Part shown: positions 30,481 through 40,763 of the stretch, in pieces | Layout: each line of letters starts with the position of its first letter | Numbering within the stretch: position 1 is the stretch's first letter | Assembly (NCBI GenBank): GCA_001599595.1 | Contig: BCHH01000002.1 | Coordinates: forward strand, 2,788,812-2,852,811 | Direction: 5' to 3' | Source: Beverwykella pulmonaria | Taxonomy: Eukaryota > Ascomycota > Dothideomycetes > Pleosporales > Melanommataceae | DNA: 64,000 nucleotides | Made by a program: the position numbers and the translations under genes | Notes under the pieces: model-generated | What the model saw: only the letters and a program-made list of their open reading frames with translations | Told to the model about the DNA's origin: nothing | Databases searched by the model: none

Positions 30481-31199
30481 TCTCTATCTCTAGGTAAGCT
30501 ATAGATAAGAGGAATGCCTTGTGTATATAGACTTTGTGTAGCACAACTTGTGCCAATGTCACGAGGACGATGTATCGTGAGGGAACACGAAATGAACAAG
30601 CATCAGATTCTCTAGGTTGATAGACTACTGTGGTTGCCGGGGTAAGTTTTGTATATTGCCACTGGTGCCAACCCTGGTAGTTTTATATATAAATTTTTAT
30701 AAAACAGCCACAGATACGGTTATTTACGCCTAGGTAAGTAGGTACAAAAGTCAATTTTTCATGCAAGTATTTAAAAGGCCTGTGAGCCCAAAGCTACGGA
30801 AAGAGTACGTGCTCAGCTGCGGAGGAATGCCAATGGAGCTATCTTGGCGCTGTGGCAAATATACAAAACTTATCCCGGTAACCACAGTACGGCTATTGTG
30901 GCTGTCGAAGAGGAAAACTAGAGAACTAAGGAAGGAAGAGGTGCTCGGCTGTATAGCTCAGGGGCATGGTCAGGCTTAGGCATTATTCTAAATTGTAATT
31001 GCTTGTGCAGAATTAACAAATCTTCCTGGAATAATTAGACTTCCTGTGTTAATATTTGCTTTAGTATTAACCTTGGGATGACTGTGTTAACTCAGCTGAT
31101 TAATTATTAGACAAGCTTGGCTGATAATTGGATAATCCTAACTAAGTTGACTGTCCTTGAAATGTGACGAATCTAGTGTGTTACCCCTAACTGTGCTAC
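30481..31199. other. no supported gene
   Basis: AT-rich transposon-like DNA without a supported gene. A 72-codon frame at 30761-30979 shows no domain. Confidence 0.4.
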
Positions 31200-31581
31200 T
31201 GTCACGGAGTAACACTGTCAAGGATACTGTATTCTACAATGCCCTCCGAACGCGAGCTTGACAAGTAACCGACCTAACCTTGTGTCACGGAGTGGCACTG
31301 CTGAGGGTACCGAATTCTACGACACCCTCCGAACGACGAGTTCGGCAACTAACCGACCTAATTTAGAATGTACAACCGAGCCCTATTCGGGCTCAGCCTA
31401 CGCACGAACCAGACCCCTGACGTACGAACCATACCGAGTACTTATTGAACGCTTAAGACCTCTGGTTAAGTTCCTTTACGCACCATCTTGTATAATAACT
31501 ATATCACACGTGAGTTGTATCCATTAGTCTCTGATAGTTAATTAAGCCCTGATCGCAAACTAATGGTAGCCTCTCGTGATA
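31200..31581 (+). repeat. LTR-D copy with duplicated 5' part
   Basis: Begins TGTCACGGAGTAACACTGTC, and about 85 bp later a second diverged TGTCACGGAGTGGCACTG start follows, so the 5' part is tandemly duplicated. The 3' half matches the other LTR-D copies and ends CTCTCGTGATA. No target-site duplication is recognisable. Confidence 0.8.
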
Positions 31582-31589
31582 AACACTGT

Positions 31590-31650
31590 AACCAAAAGGA
31601 TGTCTAAATTATATATGTCTAGAATAGACATAGATGTATACTGCTTACAG
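31590..31650 (+). repeat. Tc1-type terminal repeat fragment
   Basis: CACTGTAACCAAAAGGATGTC followed by TATATGTCTAGAATAGACAT is shared, inverted, with the segment at about 34896-34960 and, at its start, with 34308-34350 at the end of the Tc1 transposase relic. A CA microsatellite follows. Confidence 0.6.
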
Positions 31651-31679
31651 ACACACACACACACACATCAAATCAACAG

Positions 31680-32060
31680 CTGACACAAGCAACCTGCTAA
31701 TAATTAAGAACCTAATCGCACTATACAAGAAGCTAAAGGCCTTAACGGCAATACAAGAAGCTAATGGCCTTAAAGGCAAAGCTAGAGCTATTAGCAAGGC
31801 AGCTAAAGTAGAACTCACAAATCTAATACTGTCACGGTATATATGTTATTCTATACGCACCTCACCCTATTGGGTTCACTGCACCTTTTTAGGTAGCGCA
31901 GGTCGAGTGGTATAGAGCTTGCTCCTGACAAATACAACCCAGTTCTTCAGAAAATAGATAAGCCTACACAACCCACAGCTAGTCAGATCAAAGCAACAGC
32001 CACACAACTAACAGATCTCACTAGTCCAGAACTTAAAACTATATTCTATTCTAGATTGTC
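31680..32060 (+). other. unassigned transposon-like sequence with a nested insert
   Basis: An open plus frame (LIIKNLIALYKKLKALTAIQ, then KAAKVELTNLIL) contains a short internal duplication of the AAGAAGCTAA.GGCCTTAA phrase and is interrupted by a 101-bp insert at 31830-31930. No domain is recognised. Confidence 0.4.
31830..31930. mobile_element. 101-bp solo-LTR-like insert with TSD
   Basis: Begins TGTCACGGTATATATG, ends GCTTGCTCCTGACA and is flanked by perfect 5-bp direct repeats AATAC (31825-31829 and 31931-31935). TG...CA ends with a 5-bp duplication indicate integrase-mediated insertion. It is unusually short and matches none of the other LTR families in the window beyond the terminal bases. 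Confidence 0.65.
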
Positions 32061-32068
32061 AAGCTGTT

Positions 32069-32281
32069 CTACTTCTGCATTGTGGCCTTAGTGGATGAAT
32101 CTGCGGCTGCTTGCGGAGCTGCTTGTTCATTTGCTGAGAAAGCTGTTGTTGAAGCTTCTTGATGGTCTGGATTGCAGTATTTCCGGATTCTATCGCGTAG
32201 CGCTCGTCGGTAGACTGTGTTGAACCGTTGTGGCCAGTCTGAGTTGCTGTTGAGTCGCTGTGTTTCTGCCGTGGCTACCAT
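32069..32281 (-). pseudogene. Copia gag fragment (LTR-B element)
   Basis: A 70-codon minus frame from an ATG at 32281 includes SDWPQRFNTVYRRALRDRIR and KYCNPDHQ, which resembles the first part of fungal Copia gag (xxW...K..WKY.NPD). It lies 110 bp downstream of LTR-B (minus) and its primer-binding site, the correct place for gag. The element is truncated soon after. Confidence 0.6.
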
Positions 32282-32390
32282 GATCGCTAGTGTGGAAGAA
32301 CTACGTTAGCTGATATGAATGAAATAGGGTTGACGACTAGATGGGACGATTGATTTGAGCTTCTATTGTGTGATTACTGTATGCGGAAAT

Positions 32391-32403
32391 CCGGGCTTAT
32401 AAC
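32391..32403 (-). other. primer-binding site of the LTR-B Copia relic
   Basis: On the minus strand GTTATAAGCCCGG follows the LTR end directly. It differs by one base from the GTTATGAGCCCGG after the LTR-A Copia at 58728 and is complementary to the anticodon arm of initiator tRNA-Met (GGGCTCATAAC). Confidence 0.75.
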
Positions 32404-32528
32404 TGTCACGACGTGTGGAAGCAGTAAATCGTCTGATGGGTAAATGTGTATATAAGGAGTGTGAAAGCTGTGACAAGTTGACTGCTCGCACGATGACTAG
32501 AATGGTAGAACACGTGCGATATGTAACA
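32404..32528 (-). repeat. LTR-B (5' LTR of a truncated Copia)
   Basis: On the minus strand it reads from TGTTACATATCGCACGTG to CACACGTCGTGACA, with a TATATACAC box in the middle. It is adjacent to a primer-binding site and a gag fragment, so it is a 5' LTR rather than a solo LTR. Confidence 0.85.
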
Positions 32529-33174
32529 CTTGGCCAGCGCTGACACTGCGCGAGGCTGGCTTCCTTTTATTGAAGCTTTATATAAACGTAACTATTTTTT
32601 CTATTTATACAAGGGCCTGATTTGTAATTGTTGAAAGGCAGCCGGCTAGCCGAGACTGGGACACGTGACATCCTCGTGACAGGCACATGATAGGCACGTG
32701 ACCAAGATGGCTGGGCAGATGTCCGAGTATATAGCACCAGCCTGGTTCCATGTTGGCACCTCAAGCAATATTATGATGTCCCCTCCCACTCAGAGCTCTC
32801 ACATTTCAACAGTAATAACGCTAGAAATCCATTCATGGAAGAGAGTACCTCCAACCAAAGCCCACACCATCATGAATTTCGTATCGAAACCTTGCAGCCA
32901 CACTGCCTGCAGGCATGAAAGATCAGCACATTCCAGAGCCTTAGCCTTGGAAGTATCTACGCACCCTAGTGAACTGAAACCCATACACTCCTCCATGTAA
33001 TGCTAGGCTGCGTCGTGACTCTGCAGATAAGATTTAATATCTTTAGTCAAGAAACCCTAGCAGCGCATCTAAGAAACATATATATGCCATCTAGATCGCG
33101 CATCATGTCGTCCATATCACATCATTCAAGACCACTCTCAATCCCCACTCCCTAGTCCCCATCTCTAGTCTACC
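32529..33174. other. intergenic, upstream of the metalloprotease gene
   Basis: No supported gene is seen. Two ACGTGAC/CACGTGAC phrases near 32660-32700 and a pyrimidine-rich leader at 33120-33174 precede the protease gene. Confidence 0.4.
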
Positions 33175-34148
33175 ATGGTTCACTTTACCATATTAGCTAT
33201 TGTCCTTAGGGCTTTGATCCCAGGCATTGTTGCCCACCCTCCCAATGCTCCTCGTGCCGGACCAAACTTTAGTTGCGGTGTCCAGCCTTCAGCAGAGTTC
33301 CTTGCTACGTCTAAAGCCATGGCTGTTGCTGAAGCGGATACCACTTCTTTAAATGAATTCTCAACCCAGGCTACAATTACAGTCCAGACGTATTTCCACG
33401 TTGTGGCTAAGTCTACACTTCTGTCTGGAGGATATATTCCCCAGAGCCAGCTTACAAATCAGTTGGCTGTTATGAACAACAACTATGGTATGCCTATCTC
33501 AAACATCTCTTTCTCTCGCTTCTCTTGGGCATACATACTAATAGTGAACAGCTCCCCACGGCATCCAATTTAGTTTAGTCTCAACCGACTACACTGTTAA
33601 CGCAAACTGGGCATCTAACGGCGCTGAACTTACAATGAAGAAAGCACTCCGCAAGGGCAACTACGCCGCCCTCAACATCTACTTCATGTACTCTCTCGGC
33701 AGCAACCTTGGATACTGCTACTTTCCGACTACAGTTACTACTGGCTCAAATGCGTTCTACACTGATGGTTGCTCCGTCCTATATTCAACTGTGCCTGGAG
33801 GCTCTACTACTAACTATAACCTTGGAAAGACTGCCACTCACGAGGTTGGCCACTGGTTTGGTCTTCTGCACACATTCCAGGGTGGCTGCACTGGCGCTGG
33901 TGACAGCATTGCGGATACGCCTGCCCAGGCGAGTGCCACCAGTGGATGCCCTGCTACACGTGATTCTTGCCCTAGTGCGCCGGGTCTAGATCCTATTCAT
34001 AACTATATGGATTACTCTTTTGAGTGAGTTGCCCCTTTTAATGATACTTAGGGAGTAGAGGCTAATGCAGGATAGTTCTTGCTACAATAACTTCACCCCT
34101 GGTCAACGGACGAGAATGTACAATATGTGGAATACGTATCGTGCTTAG
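33175..34148 (+). CDS. secreted M43-type zinc metalloprotease
   Basis: Three exons, 33175..33487, 33552..34023 and 34076..34148, give 285 aa. A signal peptide ([20 protein letters not shown]) precedes the mature enzyme. The zinc site [13 protein letters not shown] (HExxHxxGxxH) and the Met-turn IHNYMDYSF identify a pappalysin-type protease, and the length fits fungal extracellular members. Splicing at GTATGC..CAG restores [13 protein letters not shown]. The last intron ends at GATAG; the AG four bases upstream (GCAG) would shift the frame, while GATAG gives [18 protein letters not shown]. The gene is intact although surrounded on both sides by transposon debris. Confidence 0.9.
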
Positions 34149-34307
34149 ATTGTGGGTGCAGATGTTGATGACACGGACAATATAAGATATATGGAGCGTA
34201 TAGAAGTAAGGAACATATATGGTAGACTTACTTTAGTAGTTCTATATTATATATACAAGACAGCAGTAGAGAAGAACAGAAACGGCTTGCAGCTTTGAAT
34301 ATGACTT

Positions 34308-35180
34308 ATACTGTAACCAAAAAGACATCTGAACTCTATATATATCTCTCACACACACACACACACATTCTCAGGATTGAGATCTGGTGAATTGGCTGGC
34401 CACCAGACTTTTCTGATACCTAGCTCTATCTCAGCAGCAGTAGTCGCCTTCGATTGGTGGGTGGAGGCTCCATCCTCCATAAAAATGAGGTCTCTATTTG
34501 TGTACTGTCTGTAGAGCTCTTAGTACGCCAAAACCAGAGGTAGGATATGCTTGATGTACACCACACTTTCTTAAAGAAGACTAGTGATCCTTTAGCATCA
34601 GCGGATATTATACTCCACACCATACAGCTGCTAAACCCCCTAAATTTAGGTATCAAGAGTCAGGGTGTAGAGACTCCTTAGTCAAATAAAGGTGCTCCTA
34701 TGCCCAGCTCAATCAATCAATTCTGGGTAGCACATAGTGGAAAGGCTTCTCAGTAGCCTTACGACGGTGGTAGAGCTCCTTCTCAAAGGCCTTGACTAGA
34801 GTTCGACTGCAGACTTTGATTCCTAGCTTATAAGCAATCTCCTCGCGAGTTTTCTAACGTTGTTTAGCATTCTCAGTAGCGTGGAGAACTTGTAAGCAGT
34901 GTACATATATGTCTATTCTAGAAATATATAATTCAGACGTCTTTTTTGTTACAGAACTAGACGGTGTTAGCTAAGCGTATTTAGTATAGGTGGTCGACTT
35001 TTGGGTTTTGTAGGAGTTTCTCGTTCTTGAAGGTATCTAGAAACCATCAGCTGAGGGACTCCAAGCTGGGTGGCAATTGCAGCTTGTTTCCATCCAAGCT
35101 CTAATAGTGTATGGATTTTGACGCGCTCCTTGTAGGTAAGTCGACAGTGAGGTTGGGGTGCTTTAGGCATGACTGCAGAT
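34308..35180 (-). pseudogene. Tc1/mariner-type transposase relic
   Basis: On the minus strand an N-terminal helix-turn-helix (CRLTYKERVKIHTLLELGWK, then QLGVPQLMVSRYLQER) lies at about 35170-34975. The middle (ELGIKVCSRTLVKAF-like, HRRKATEKPF) is at about 34860-34740, followed by CMVWSIISADAKGSLVFF and the C-terminal VWWPANSPDLNPEN at about 34380. Several stops and frameshifts separate them. At 34308 an ACTGTAACCAAAAAGACATC end probably marks the terminal repeat. Between the HTH and the middle sits a separate terminal-repeat-like fragment (34896-34960), so the gene was hit by a related small element. Confidence 0.75.
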
Positions 35181-35231
35181 GACTGTAGGGTTTCTTGTAT
35201 AATTTGATGTATTGTTTCCAGGAGCTTCACG

Positions 35232-35719
35232 CAGCGCTGACAACAGTCCGTAATACGGCCCGTATAATACGGACCGTACATGGTTTTACTCTGTAGGTAG
35301 CGTAGTGAGGAGACAACCGTAAAAGGGACCGTAGCGTAATGAATTTTAAGCCGTATTACGGCTATACGGTTCCCGATTAGGAAAGAGGCATATCGGCTGA
35401 AGAGAGACACCGTACCGAGCTACCTCGAAGACCTGACTGTTTATATAACAAATAAGGAGGCGGAGGAGGTGTCGGCCGACGACATGGCCGGCGTGCGGGA
35501 CCTCGACGACGACGCTCCCAAAACTCTCAACTAGTCCTCCTTCCTAATTAGGAAATTTGGATATATTACCGGCCGTAGAAGCTTCAAATCAACCTCTACG
35601 GCGTACCATCCGTTCCGTACAAGCGCTCTAAGCGTAGCGTCCGTATAGTAATTGCTAAAAACCGTACCGTAACAGTAGCAGGCATCACCGAGCCGTATTA
35701 CCGACTGTTGTCAGCGCTG
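35232..35719. mobile_element. hAT-type MITE with 8-bp TSD
   Basis: A 488-bp element with terminal inverted repeats of 28 bp with one mismatch, starting CAGCGCTGACAACAGTC and continuing to GTAATACGGC. It is flanked by the perfect 8-bp duplication GCTTCACG (35224-35231 and 35720-35727), the hAT signature. CCGTA and TACGG words recur many times in the outer 150 bp on both sides, as expected for hAT subterminal transposase sites. The interior is GC-rich and may be a leftover of coding sequence, but no transposase domain is visible. It inserted upstream of the Tc1 relic. Confidence 0.9.
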
Positions 35720-35819
35720 GCTTCACGTTCTTTCCATGCACAGGCCATGGCCCTTGCAATGCTGCTTATTCATTCATGGGAGGGGGGCGCATTTAGGACA
35801 CTGTAGGAAGATACGTTGT

Positions 35820-36176
35820 TGTCACGGAGTGATACTGTTAAGGGTACTGTACTCCACGGCACACGACACAGTACCCTCCAAACGACGAGCCTGACAAGTA
35901 TTACACTATACGGTAGAGTACCCTCCCAACGACGAGCTCGGCAACTGGCCGACCTAACTTGGAATGAACAACCGAGCCCTAATCGGGCTCAGTCTACGTA
36001 CGAACCAGACCCCTGATGCACGAACCATGCCGAGTACTTATTGAACGCGAAGGACCTCTGGTTGAGTTCCTTACGCAACGTCTTGTATGATAATATATCG
36101 TACCTGGGATTATATCCGTAGCCTCCAATAGCCAATTAAGCCTTAATCACAAAACCACTAATAGCCTCTTGCAAAA
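35820..36176 (+). repeat. LTR-D copy
   Basis: Starts TGTCACGGAGTGATACTG and ends in an eroded CCTCTTGCAAAA. ACGTTG occurs just before and just after it, a possible remnant target-site duplication with offset ends. The segment CCAAACGACGAG and CCCAACGACGAG corresponds to the place where the 13-bp array expanded in the 29029 copy. Confidence 0.85.
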
Positions 36177-36270
36177 CTACGTTGCGTCACCTTTAACCCA
36201 CCAAACTAACTGCCCGTCTATAGTGGCAACCGAAGCAAACATGCCACAAAACGCCCTAAAGATTATTCCC

Positions 36271-36400
36271 GGTAAGCAGAAGAGTGTCGGAAAGAGTATT
36301 AAGATGTGTATTCTGTGTGATGTATGTGCAGCTGATATACATATGACGGACTGATTAGTTAGTGGCATCTCCACGTGACGTATGGTGTCTAGGGCTGACA
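36271..36400 (-). repeat. LTR-A copy
   Basis: Minus orientation, diverged, with GGTAAGC and GGGCTGACA ends. The core GCAGCTGATATACATATGACG is recognisable. Confidence 0.85.
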
Positions 36401-36612
36401 TATATTTATATCGTACGATTTTAAGGGAAGTAATTTTATTGTCGAGGTTCTGAAAAGGCCTCAGAAATCGGCATAAGTCGAAGCTAACCACGAAGACGCC
36501 CGGCGCCCGTATTATCACTATTCCCTCTTGCCAAATAAAACGCCTAGCAATGCAATGACTAATTGATTCCCAGAAATGGCACGCCAGATATATCAATATG
36601 TCCTGCGAACCA

Positions 36613-36996
36613 CTACGACACACCCATAATAGCCCCAATCAATCCCAGCCCAATGACAACCACAATCCCATTCTCCAGCCTGATCTTCGCCCCTGCGCCC
36701 TGCGCTGCTTTGCCCGCAACAGTATTAAAGCACTGGAACGTCTGGTGTTTCTCATCATACGGCCCCAGTTTTCCGTTCAAGCAACGCTCGACATCATCGA
36801 CAAAATCGGTAGTGCAAAACTGATAGCAGTTGTCCGTCGAGTTTACAGCTCCGTAGGTTTTTATGACGTTGATGTGGCCGTTGCAACATGTGTCAAGGAT
36901 AGTGGAGTTGTCTCGCCCGATAGGGACGGAGCATGACGGAGCGGTCGTCGGAGGCTTGGGGATCTGGCCTGTGAAAGAGCAGGTTGAGAAAGCCAT
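36613..36996 (-). CDS. small cysteine-rich protein with hydrophobic C-terminus
   Basis: Single-exon, 127 aa, ATG at 36996. Contains eight cysteines in the arrangement DTCCNGHINV, DNCYQFCTTD, VERCLNG and TFQCFN, and ends in a hydrophobic tail (NGIVVVIGLGLIGAIMGVS). There is no clear signal peptide at this start, so either an upstream exon is missing or it is a tail-anchored protein. Similar small CCNGH-type proteins are known to me only as hypothetical fungal proteins. No function is assigned. Confidence 0.65.
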   Translation of the reverse strand: MAFSTCSFTGQIPKPPTTAPSCSVPIGRDNSTILDTCCNGHINVIKTYGAVNSTDNCYQFCTTDFVDDVERCLNGKLGPYDEKHQTFQCFNTVAGKAAQGAGAKIRLENGIVVVIGLGLIGAIMGVS

Positions 36997-37483
36997 TTGA
37001 GCAGTGGAGAGTTGACGTGAGGTGTAGAATGTGGATGGATCGATTTGGCGAGGAATAGGCTAACAACCTGCCGACCATGCGGAGGACTACCTGTCTTGGG
37101 TAGTTGGAAGTATGGTTGATGTAGAGGAGGATATGAAAAGGTCTTGAAGAAAGTGTTCGAGGAGTGGAAGTGCGGATGTGCTGGATCAAACTCGGAAGCC
37201 GTAATTATATCGTGATATTAGGAGTCTCGTCGCTTTTATGCGATAGTTTAAGCCGCCGGGATAAAGTCGACAGAAAAAAAGACGTTATTCGTGAAAGTGA
37301 TACAGAAGCAGCCTCGTTAAAATATCCTTAGGATGGCAGAAGAACACCCCGCATTCGAATAACAACCGAAGAACAAAAGATGCAACCAGTCTATCAACTC
37401 ATCAGGCGATTCGATCTCATAAGAATAGCCTCGATCTATGTTTGGCTGTGGTTGCATTGTGGGCCAACGGCGTTAGCGCCATT
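36997..37483. other. intergenic
   Basis: No supported gene. It holds the promoter side of the minus-strand cysteine-rich gene. Confidence 0.4.
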
Positions 37484-37693
37484 CTAGCGCCGCATCTTGG
37501 CTGCGCCACATGAATCACTGGCTGGAGTTGCTCGAAAATCTACGCGCCAGGAGCTTGCGTAAGATCGAACTCTAGTGCCATCGTACACGTCGCCATGTTT
37601 GAAACACGATCCGTGCGAGAGATCTTGTATTGTCGCTAGAGGTGGAAACAAGGCCAATGACAGGGAGACGATGATGTCACGTGATGATTTCAT
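37484..37693 (-). CDS. possible small secreted protein
   Basis: A 69-codon ATG frame with a signal-like start (IIVSLSLALFPPLATIQ) and a mature part with two cysteines (HGSCFKHGDVYDG and SDSCGAAK). It is short, has no recognised family and might be a remnant of a larger spliced gene. Confidence 0.35.
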   Translation of the reverse strand: MKSSRDIIVSLSLALFPPLATIQDLSHGSCFKHGDVYDGTRVRSYASSWRVDFRATPASDSCGAAKMRR

Positions 37694-37810
37694 TTTGGAT
37701 GACCAGCCTTGCAGAATGTGAACTCAGGTTTGCCAAGGTTTAAAATTATATCTCGGACAAGAGCCTCAAATTCGTCATTTCTATATTACCAAGTTTGACT
37801 AGAGGTTTAA

Positions 37811-37916
37811 TGTAAGCAGGGTAATATGATTGGGTATTGTGTGCGTATATTTTAGCAAAGGACTTGATTAGTCAATGACATATCCACGTGACTGGTAGTG
37901 GTGTCCTAGGCTTACA
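37811..37916 (-). repeat. decayed LTR-A copy
   Basis: Minus orientation, 106 bp, internally deleted, with TGTAAGC and GGCTTACA ends. The flanks TTTAA and CTTAA may be a target-site duplication differing by one base. Confidence 0.8.
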
Positions 37917-38242
37917 CTTAACGTTTCATTTGCAGCCGAAAGAAACAGTGACGGAAGTATTATAACCCTTCGTAGTATAGATTATTGTAGTCGGAATCTT
38001 TCAATCATGTAGTTGCAAAGATATAACGTTATTGTGGAAACACAAAGGAGCAACGTTCAATACTAACAGTCTTTATTATACTTGAAGATAGTATAAGAAG
38101 TGAATATTTACATCGAATGCTCAAATCCCACGAACTCCAATTAACAATATGCCCGCTGCTCTATTATGCAATTAAAAAAAACAAAAAACCAAGATCGCCA
38201 GATACGCTATTACTCCCGCTCCATCATTATAGGGCTGTCTGC

Positions 38243-38632
38243 TCAGACGCATTGCAAGTTGAACCCGTTCATGTAAACAGGGATCGCGACATCGCTCTGG
38301 CCATCCAGATCCGCCCAAGTTAGATCCTTGCCATTGAGATTGATGATCCAGTTGACATTCTGGAAGAAGCAGCGCGTGCCTTCGGAGAATTTGATGAGGT
38401 TGGCTGAAGTTCCAACGATGGCGCCATTCTGGTCGACGGCAGTGCCTTTGAAGAGGTCGGGAATATTGCGCGCGATACCGTCGCCGGGAACAGTTACGGA
38501 AGCGTGTGCGCCCGTAAAGTCATTAATCAGGGCGATTGTGATTTCAGGGACATTGTCGCGGGATGATAACGCTGGTGCGGCGCTAATGGTGGAGGCGAAG
38601 ACAGTGGCGAGGAGAGCGAAAGTGAACTGCAT
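38243..38632 (-). CDS. small secreted protein
   Basis: Single-exon, 129 aa, ATG at 38632. A clear signal peptide (FTFALLATVFASTISAAPA) precedes a 105-residue mature protein with only two cysteines (GTRCFFQNVNW and the C-terminal FNLQCV), which could form one disulfide. The mature sequence is neutral and beta-rich in appearance. Size and signal peptide fit small secreted effector-like or cell-wall proteins; I recognise no family. Confidence 0.75.
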   Translation of the reverse strand: MQFTFALLATVFASTISAAPALSSRDNVPEITIALINDFTGAHASVTVPGDGIARNIPDLFKGTAVDQNGAIVGTSANLIKFSEGTRCFFQNVNWIINLNGKDLTWADLDGQSDVAIPVYMNGFNLQCV

Positions 38633-39744
38633 TTTGAATGTAGAGTTCTGGATGGATTGAAAAGGTATGTTGAGGTAGATGTGTGGAGCGAATGTCGTGA
38701 GTAGATATGCGCCGAAAACAGAAATAAAACTGGAAGTGGAAGAGAAGACTGAACTGTTGTTTGGATTGCTTGTAATGATGTCGGACCAATTTAAAAGAGC
38801 AGATGAGATGCTTTATACCTTAGAGATGAAGTCGAGTAATGCATAGTAGAAGCTTTCCCGAATACTGCGGAGGCTATTCCCAGACCTGTTCGGCGAGCTC
38901 ACGATGCTCAGCTTCTACTACATCCTGCTCAGCCAGCCATCGCCAGAGGGCCCTTAGTTTCCTTTGTGTGAGTCGGTGTGGAGAAGAGGAGTTTTCGACG
39001 GCACGCTCCTTACTTCGGCATAGCTTATGGCGCAGCTGGAGGCTGAAATTAAGCTTGTGCTTGGCTTCGTAAACACCCCTACCACCAACAACTCAACGAC
39101 GCAACGATACACCGACACTGTACAGAATGAACCTTTTTAGTTCATAAATCTACCATATTGTTTTATTGCACTAAACTTTGCAGAATTCCAGCGTGAAACA
39201 GCAGTCATCCTAGAGTCTAATTAGTCTTCTAGACTAGTTTGGAACTGAACTAGCAGTACGATTGTCGAAATCGAACCGATGCTTCTGCCCTCCAGACACT
39301 GAGCGAATTCTACGAGAATGTTAACAGGGCCTCGCTATGACCAGGTAACATCGTGACAATGAAATTTTCAGGTGAGAACCGTTAGGTGAGGCGTTTCTTG
39401 GCATTCTTGGCTAACTCGGGTCCCGGCAGTGCCCAGTCGGAAGGGCTGAAAGCTGAACCGAAAGGACATGACATTCGCCGACTGAACCAGGGAGGCGGTA
39501 AGATCGAGAAGAACACAGCTAGTAAATGCTCGTACTGTAAGATGAGCCCTGAATATAGTGAAAGTAGAGAGTGTCAGCCACAGTTAGACCCTAGGGAAGA
39601 GCCTCAACATTTAAAAATACTATTTTTGTCTTGTGCGTTTCGTACCTTCGAGTGGTCGTTCTGAGATTTAGCGCCAGAGTCAGCTGTAAGAACCAGTTTG
39701 AGAAGATGTTGCTAGTTATTGCTCCAAGCACACATTAGGCTATC
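38633..39744. other. no supported gene
   Basis: Short frames only. One at 39386-39664 has two CxxC-spaced cysteines but no family match. Nothing else is seen. Confidence 0.35.
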
Positions 39745-40763
39745 CTAAGTAAACGGAGTATCTATGCGAAAGTAGGAAAACCTGAAAAATATCCTCAAAG
39801 TCGTACTAAGTGACACCGTTCTCTTTTCGCTAATAGTTGCAAAATACACTCTTGGCAGGTCAAGTTTTCTCAAGCTCCATAAGTCATTCATCTCGGTCTT
39901 GGCTGGATCATCGTATGGCTTCTCGGGTAGTTTTGGAATATTCAAGTCCAAGACTCAGCCGAATGCTAGTACTTAAGTCTACACAAGATAATATCTTCGA
40001 AATTGAAGTCGGCATGAAGAATGATGCTCAGATGGCCAGTGATCAAAAACAAGAACGACAGGTTGTAAAGGAGGATTGCACTGGGAACAAGCTGATCCAT
40101 GACGCCACTGAGGAGACTGAAATTTTCCCCGAAACTTTCCAACTTGATTCCCAGCTCCAAGTGCTTCAGGCCCGAGCATAGCTTCAGTAACAGTACAGCC
40201 TCGGGTACAAATTCCTGCTCATCAACTGCTAAACGCCGCCGAGCATTGCAAGCCGCTACTCCTAAGGCTGGAGAACTCATGATGTTGAAATCAGACCATC
40301 ATTTATCCCGGCGTGCTAGCGAGACCGACCGAAGTAGGTAAAACTGTCGTTTAAACCATCTTCACCCTATCATAAGAAGTCCTCGTCTCCAAACACTCAC
40401 ACATATATCTCAACTCCCCCAAATCCTGAATCGTAAACTTGGAATTCTTGATGAAGTACGGTACGGTTCCGCTTCGTAAGTACTCTCCTTACAAGTCCGT
40501 GGCAGTGGTGAAGTATCTGGGAACGGCTTTCCGTCTTTGAACCAGATGGTTGGGCTCGTGTCAGTGGCAAATTTAAGGCTGTAGATCTCTTCGTGAAGCT
40601 CCTGAGAGAAGTAGAGAAGACTGTTGCCATAGCTGAGGGCTTCGCGATATGGGGTGGGTGTGCGGTGACCTGGTCGATGTCTAGGGATAGGAAATAGGTT
40701 CTTCACAACGTCATGAAAGGCTGTCGCTGTTTGGGCGTTGTATTCGACTACAAGTCGCAGCAA
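39745..40763 (-). pseudogene. decayed F-box-like gene
   Basis: Minus-strand blocks in different frames read YGNSLLYFSQELHEEIYSLK (about 40620) and LLKLCSGLKHLELGIK (about 40190), then LPRVYFATISEKRTV (about 39850). The order, 'were they in a top-down leucine-rich scaffold', matches fungal F-box-like proteins, but stops separate the blocks and no intron set joins them cleanly. Confidence 0.35.

Noticed and set aside
30950..30980. Possible tRNA fragment (TATAGCTCAGGGGCATGG)
   Set aside because: D-arm-like phrase only; no anticodon stem, T-arm GGTTCGA or acceptor pairing follows.
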